A stretch of 64,000 bases of DNA, taken from contig JAMKCF010000139.1 of NCBI GenBank assembly GCA_023634235.1, forward strand, positions 62,001-126,000, written 5' to 3'. Shown here piece after piece: positions 59,041-64,000 of the stretch; the first letter of the stretch is position 1; the number at the start of each line of letters is the position of its first letter. The position numbers and the translations under genes are program-made. The notes under the pieces were generated by a model. It was not told the origin of the DNA, did not search any database, and saw only the letters and a list, made by a program, of their open reading frames with translations. This stretch comes from Pisaster brevispinus. Lineage: Eukaryota; Echinodermata; Asteroidea; Forcipulatida; Asteriidae.

Positions 59041-60020
59041 TTCCGCATTCAGCCACCAACTTTTTGACGTTTTTTAAAAGGTTTTTTTTTCTTTTTTTTT
59101 CTCCAGTTCATACCTGAGGATGTGTTCTATCGATTCGGTGAATCTTGTAAACGTAAAAAAAATTAGTTTTTATAGGGGATCGGTTTAAAAACTAGGGATA
59201 TTTGGTTAAATCCTCAAATTTGGGCGGAACCCCCCCCCCCCCGCTTTTTCCCACACTGTCTTCTTCTCTCCTGTCTCCTCACTCACCCAGTCTCCATCTT
59301 GTCCCTCCATGTTTCTACCTGTATCTTATCTACTGGAAGGAATGAACGTTAGCAAGCAATCAGATAATGCAATGTACTTACGGAGATTCGAACCTGTAAC
59401 AATTAAAGAGAGAGAACAAATTATTAAGAGAGCATAGCCTGTACCACACGGCTATGAGGCATTGACACCAGAACGGTTTGTTTGTCGTACTCTCCCAATA
59501 CCTGGTTCACCAAAGGTCATAATGAATATGTAATTTTTATGAATATTAAAATAAGCTGGGTTTGTCCAATGGCTTGCATAAACTGAATATTCATAACTTT
59601 GTTTTGGATTATTCCATTAGTACAAGCAAGCCCTAGGTAAGTTCAACGTGTGCTTTGTGGGTTGTTCTAATTTCCCTCCTAAATATCATCTTCGATTATT
59701 ACCCATTCCACAAATCAAAAAGTCCTAGCGAACTGTCAAATGCGCATGAACGATGACCGACTGATTGGAGTATTGCAAACTTACACAGACAGGAAAACGA
59801 AACAACATGGCGTTTGTTTTCATCTGCAAGATGTTTTCACTGCAAGACGAAGCCTTGCGATTTTGGGACACCTTTTTAAACCTTTAGAATTGTTAAATTC
59901 TGCCTGTTTTCTGGCTGTGTATGTTCGGTAAAACCTCCTTGATAGGTAAGAATATAATTTAGTGAAATTTAACCAGAACTTAGGGAGATAAATTGGTGGC
60001 GGGCAGCGGAAAGTTTGCCG
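59041..60020. other. Noncoding segment specific to block B
   Basis: It holds a C-rich tract at about 59,230-59,242 and a weak minus-strand tRNA-like sequence at about 59,380-59,460 (GGATTCGAACC read inverted). No counterpart in block A and no gene recognised. Confidence 0.45.
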
Positions 60021-60345
60021 GAGTCCAACCTGGGCTAACACAACAGTGACATTACACTGTCATGACTGTAATTGTGCATGAATGATGTACTAACTACTTT
60101 ACTATCCTATGCGAGTGAAAGTTTTTACGGACATAAACAATTCATATTCATATAAACACAAAAATTTACCTATAATGATACACTAGCAACAATACTACCT
60201 TACAGCTGCATATTTCCATCATATTAACTTTGCTTTTAACGGGCTAATTTTCGCTTACCTGACAATTTACTCTCGGACTGTTCAGAACACGTCTTTTTGT
60301 AAACCTCCAACATGTGTGTTTTTGTTTGTTTTCATTTCTCATCAA

Positions 60346-60359
60346 CAACAGAGGGCGCT
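60346..60359 (+). promoter_or_regulatory. CTCF-core-like motif (block B copy)
   Basis: CAACAGAGGGCGCT, as at 19,887-19,900. The core is unchanged between the two blocks although the base after it differs. Confidence 0.35.
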
Positions 60360-60701
60360 ATGTACAACTCGAATATTATTTTCAAAGGGCAATGGTGATG
60401 ACACTGCAACAACAATTTTTGTTGCCGCAAACTGAATGATCATTGATACCTCACCATACGATGACACAAAAACCAACAACAACAATATAAAATCACTAAC
60501 TTTTTTAAATCAACGTTTAACGATATGCCTAACCTTTCAAAGTTAAGTGTGTGTAACAGATTAGGTGCAAAGCTTAAGTTGGCAGCCTAGGGAATGGCCC
60601 TTGAACATGAGTAAAACATTTCTAAAAGATAACGGCGAAGGAAATAATTTTAAAAATCTGATTATTTGTACTCTTTGGTTAAAAGCGTTTATTAATGGGA
60701 T

Positions 60702-60842
60702 TAATAGTGTAGGGAGCCGGTCTTCAATTCATGGTAATGCTTTTGGTTGGTGGCTGGCCGATGTTCGGCTTAGTCCATTAACTGCGGCCAGCCATCAACC
60801 CGGTCATAGACCACCCAGTGAAGACTGGCTCCAACACTATTC
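60702..60842. repeat. Nested hairpin specific to block B
   Basis: Outer arms AATAGTGTAGGGAGCCGG and GACTGGCTCCAACACTATT pair, and inner arms GGTGGCTGGCCG and CGGCCAGCCATC pair. Block A has no matching structure. It may be a short palindromic MITE; no target duplication was identified. Confidence 0.7.
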
Positions 60843-61069
60843 CCTAAGATAAAAACGGAATCATTTATTTTTATGAAGCTTAACTTTTGGTATCGGGAAG
60901 CAAGTTAGTTTCTTCAGTAGCCTACACGAATGCATGAAACAATTACAATGAGAATGCCATCATTAACAAAGAAGACACGATTTGTACTTGAAGGATCGTT
61001 AAGTCGTTAAGTACGTAATATTAATATTCTTTTTAATTTGTGGCACTTCGGTAAAAAAGGCATAACCTG

Positions 61070-63960
61070 TTGTACATCATACATCAACCACTGGTCGGCG
61101 AAATGCTGAGTTTCCTCATTCATTATTATGCATCCTAATTGTTTCGGTCCCTATGTGAACGACACTAAACAGGGTCAGGCGAATTTCCATCTAGCATCGG
61201 TTCGGATACATAAATAGCTTCATTGATATAAGATAACATTATGTTTTCCGATCTTCCGGGGTCGACTGAAATGTTTATCCTATGATATTCAGGACATTTT
61301 AATAAATGTTTTCTATTATACATTTAAAATTTTTATACACTTTCTTCTATTTTGGTTTACTTTGCTTTAATACTTTAATGCTGTAAACGTGGATTTTGTT
61401 CTTTTAGTGGGGCAGGGGTGAGGACGGTGGTCAATCGAACTAGAAAAAACCACCTTAGTTTGCAGAGAGACAATTTCTGTTCAGGCATTTTATGGGAATT
61501 CAAATCTAGATGGAACACGTGGAGAGATTTCTCTCTCTCCAGCTCTGATGTATTTAACAGTGCAATTGGCAAGCACACCATTGTTAACGAAGAATCGATT
61601 CGGAACACTATACACTGAGTACTGCATAACCATGACAACTTAAACCATCCATTGTACATAATTCTCATTGCATAGAACTGTAGATATAAGGTAAATATTT
61701 ACTGTGGGATTTCTATGGCTTGGGAAGGACAAGTGGTTTGCTAAGTTTCAATCTTATGCGTCCACGAATGTTGGTTACGGTCCCCAAGTGAACACCATCC
61801 CTTACAGTAAACGAAAGTGTCAGCTACTGAACAAAAAAGGCCAGGCAATATTCCTTCCATATAGGTTTGGATGAACTTTTTTCGAGGAAGAAAAAAATAA
61901 GAGCGCCCCAAAAATGAATTTCGAGCTTTCTATATAAATGCTTAAAATTTAAAAATATTATTTTTAATAAAATTTTAATTAGAGGGCACGCTCACGTTTA
62001 CAAAGCAATTTTTTTAAATGCAATTCGATTTTTAAGATTTTACGAACAATGAATTTTCATTCTTCTTTTCGTTTGTTATACCTTGGCCTGCCAAAGTGCG
62101 TGTTTGGTACTGGCAGTACTTTAGGTAGCTATTGGAAGCAATGACTAGCTGGAAGAGAGATTGTTTTCAACTGGCAATCAGACCATTGTTAAAATACAAT
62201 CTTTGTCACAGGACTTTGTTCACAATGAATCAGAGCTTACTACACAACAACGTAACCCAAAGGTTTACTGTTGCTGTGCGAGTTTGGAATTCTATAGATT
62301 GAGCAGTGTATAACCATGACAACTGAAACCACCCATTCTAGTATTATATAATTAACATTGCATAGAACTGTATATGTAAGGTATACAATCATTGTTGGGC
62401 TCCGATGGTTTAGGAATGAAAGTGTCCCAGGCACTTTTCTCTCAAAACTTGGTTTCAAAACGTTTATTTTATAACAAGATTCACTTTTCCCCCTTTGTTT
62501 TACTTTGAACGACGTCTAAATGGATTCTGTTCTTTTGGTGGGGTGGGGTGGGGGGTTCATTTAAACTCTGGAAAACACCCTAGTTTGCCAAGGGACAATT
62601 TCTGAGCAGCGTTTCATGGGAAACTAAAGCTAGAAGCAACATGTAGAGAGATTTTTCTCTCTCCAGCTCTGATGTATTCAACATAACAATTGGCAAGCAG
62701 ACCACTGTTAATGAAGAATGCTACGATTCGGAACTCTATACACTGAGTACTGCATAAACATGACAACTGAAACCATCCATTGTAGTGTTATATAATTTTC
62801 ATTGTATATAACTGTAGATGTAAAGTAACCATTCATTGTAGCATTCCGAAGGCTTGGGAAGGACCAGTGAAATTCTAAGTTTCAACCTTATGCGTGCACG
62901 AATGTTCGGTCCCTATAATGTGGACACCATCCCTAACAGTAAATGGAAGTGTCAGTTACTGAACAAAAAGGGCCAGACAATATTCCTTCCTTGCAGGTTT
63001 GACTGTGCTTTTTTTACGGAAGAAAAAAAATAAGAGCACAAAATAATATATCAAATTGAATTTCAAGCTTCCAAGAATTGTTTATAATATTGTTAAATAT
63101 TATTTGTAATAAAATTGTAATAATAGGGCACCCTTACCTGTACAAAACAATGTTTTTTTATGCAATTCGATTTTAAAGACTTTACGAGAAAAAAAAAATC
63201 ATTTTTTGTTTCGTTTGTTATACCCAAGCATAACCATGACAACTAAAACCACCCACTAGTGTTATATAATTCTCAGTGCATACGTAGATGTAAAGTAACC
63301 AGTCTTTGTGAGATTCAGGCGGCATCGGAATAAGAAGTGAATTGCTTAGTTTTAGCAACCTTTAAACCAGTGCGTGCACAAATGGTCGAACATTCCCACA
63401 TCAAAAGAAAGTTTTAGTAACTGAACAAAAAATATAAAAAAATTGCAATTTTACTTCCAAACAGGTTTAGATGCAATTATTTTACGGAAGAAAAACATGC
63501 TGTCAAGAATTGCTTGAAATTATATCCTTTTTTTAAAGGAAGTTTTAATAAGAGGGCACGCTTACGTGTACAAATTAATGCAAGTCATTTTTAAAGATTG
63601 TATCAAGGAATGTTGATTTCTTCCTTGATTTCTGCTTTTCTACCCAAGCCTGCAAAAGCGCCTTTTCGCGGCAGTCCAGATCATGGGCTGACCTAAAGGT
63701 TTACTTATTGTTGTACGATTTCGGAACTCTAAAGATGGAGTACTGCATAACCAAGACAACTGAAACCACCCATTGTAGTATTATATAATTATCCTGCATA
63801 GACTTGTAGATGTAAGGTAACTATTCATTGTGGGTCCGATGGCTAGGAGAGGACCGGTGAAATGCTAAATTTCAGCAGTCTTTGATATGAGCCTATACAT
63901 TAACGTTACGGTCCCTAAGTCACAGCCTTAATCGCTAACAAAAATGTGATTATCACCGAG
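61070..63960. repeat. Array of diverged several-hundred-bp tandem units, copy B
   Basis: Same unit family as 20,590-23,455. The segment with GTGGGGCAGGGGTG and TCTCTCCAGCTCTGATGT occurs twice here (about 61,400-61,570 and 62,530-62,680) but once in block A (about 21,150-21,310), so unit number differs between the blocks. Confidence 0.7.
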
Positions 63961-64000
63961 GAACAAAAAGCGGGTCAGGCAGTTTTTTTCCGAAACCCTT

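Larger units (their letters stand above)
49815..64000 (+). repeat. Segmental duplication, copy B (runs off the window)
   Basis: Direct-orientation paralogue of 3,752-23,480. It lacks the triple array and the foldback/TIR element. It carries its own insertions: one hairpin-tailed unit (51,328-52,437), a SINE (55,960-56,225), a MITE (56,826-57,014) and a truncated L2 (57,564-58,347). The last bases (63,970-64,000) still match 23,455-23,484, so homology extends beyond the window. Confidence 0.85.

Overview
This window looks like intergenic or intronic DNA of a marine invertebrate deuterostome, most likely an echinoderm. The evidence is indirect: AT-rich sequence, CR1/L2-type LINEs, tRNA-derived SINEs whose central region resembles conserved-core metazoan SINEs, many recurrences of an AGGGCGCYA motif, and a TTAA-flanked MITE resembling ones I associate with sea stars. 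No complete host protein gene, rRNA or CRISPR array can be supported. The long open frames either belong to LINE reverse transcriptases or a hAT-like transposase remnant, or are chance frames through tandem repeats. An acidic reading frame near position 300, behind a promoter-like patch, is the only weak candidate for a host exon.

Layout: 1-3750 is mostly unique sequence. Block A (about 3,752-23,480) and block B (about 49,815 to the window end) are two direct-orientation copies of one ancient segmental duplication. Where one copy lacks an insertion present in the other, it serves as the empty site. This dates and delimits a triple-unit hairpin-tailed repeat (9,262-15,421), a single unit of the same family (51,328-52,437), a minisatellite expansion (8,570-9,255) and a 1.6 kb foldback/TIR element (17,992-19,595). 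A tandem duplication follows (23,460-26,258 and 26,270-28,125). The region 28,670-39,500 holds tRNA-like SINEs, a TTAA MITE (32,657-33,037), a 76-bp tandem array, another hairpin-tailed repeat (about 34,270-35,242) and an exact 83-bp direct repeat. A 66-bp satellite occurs as a small array (35,300-35,630) and a large array (39,560-42,690); the large array is split by a TTAA transposon (40,768-42,253). From 45,100 to 49,813 there are SINEs and a decayed L2-like LINE split by a hAT-like element (48,261-49,658) with a 5-bp target duplication. A second, 5'-truncated L2 copy lies at 57,564-58,347.

Functionally this is a nest of transposons inside old duplications. The nesting order can be read directly from target-site duplications: a non-LTR fragment (12,846-13,647) sits in a hairpin-tailed unit, the hAT-like element in the L2, and the TTAA element in the satellite. 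The most unusual signals are (i) an element ending in three hairpins spaced exactly 50 bp apart with a compensatory base change, (ii) short palindromic micro-insertions (ATGTAC type) that repeatedly distinguish paralogous copies, (iii) the satellite whose frame reads as a half C2H2 zinc finger, and (iv) CTCF-core-like motifs recurring in repeats. All comparisons were made by eye; percent identities were not computed.
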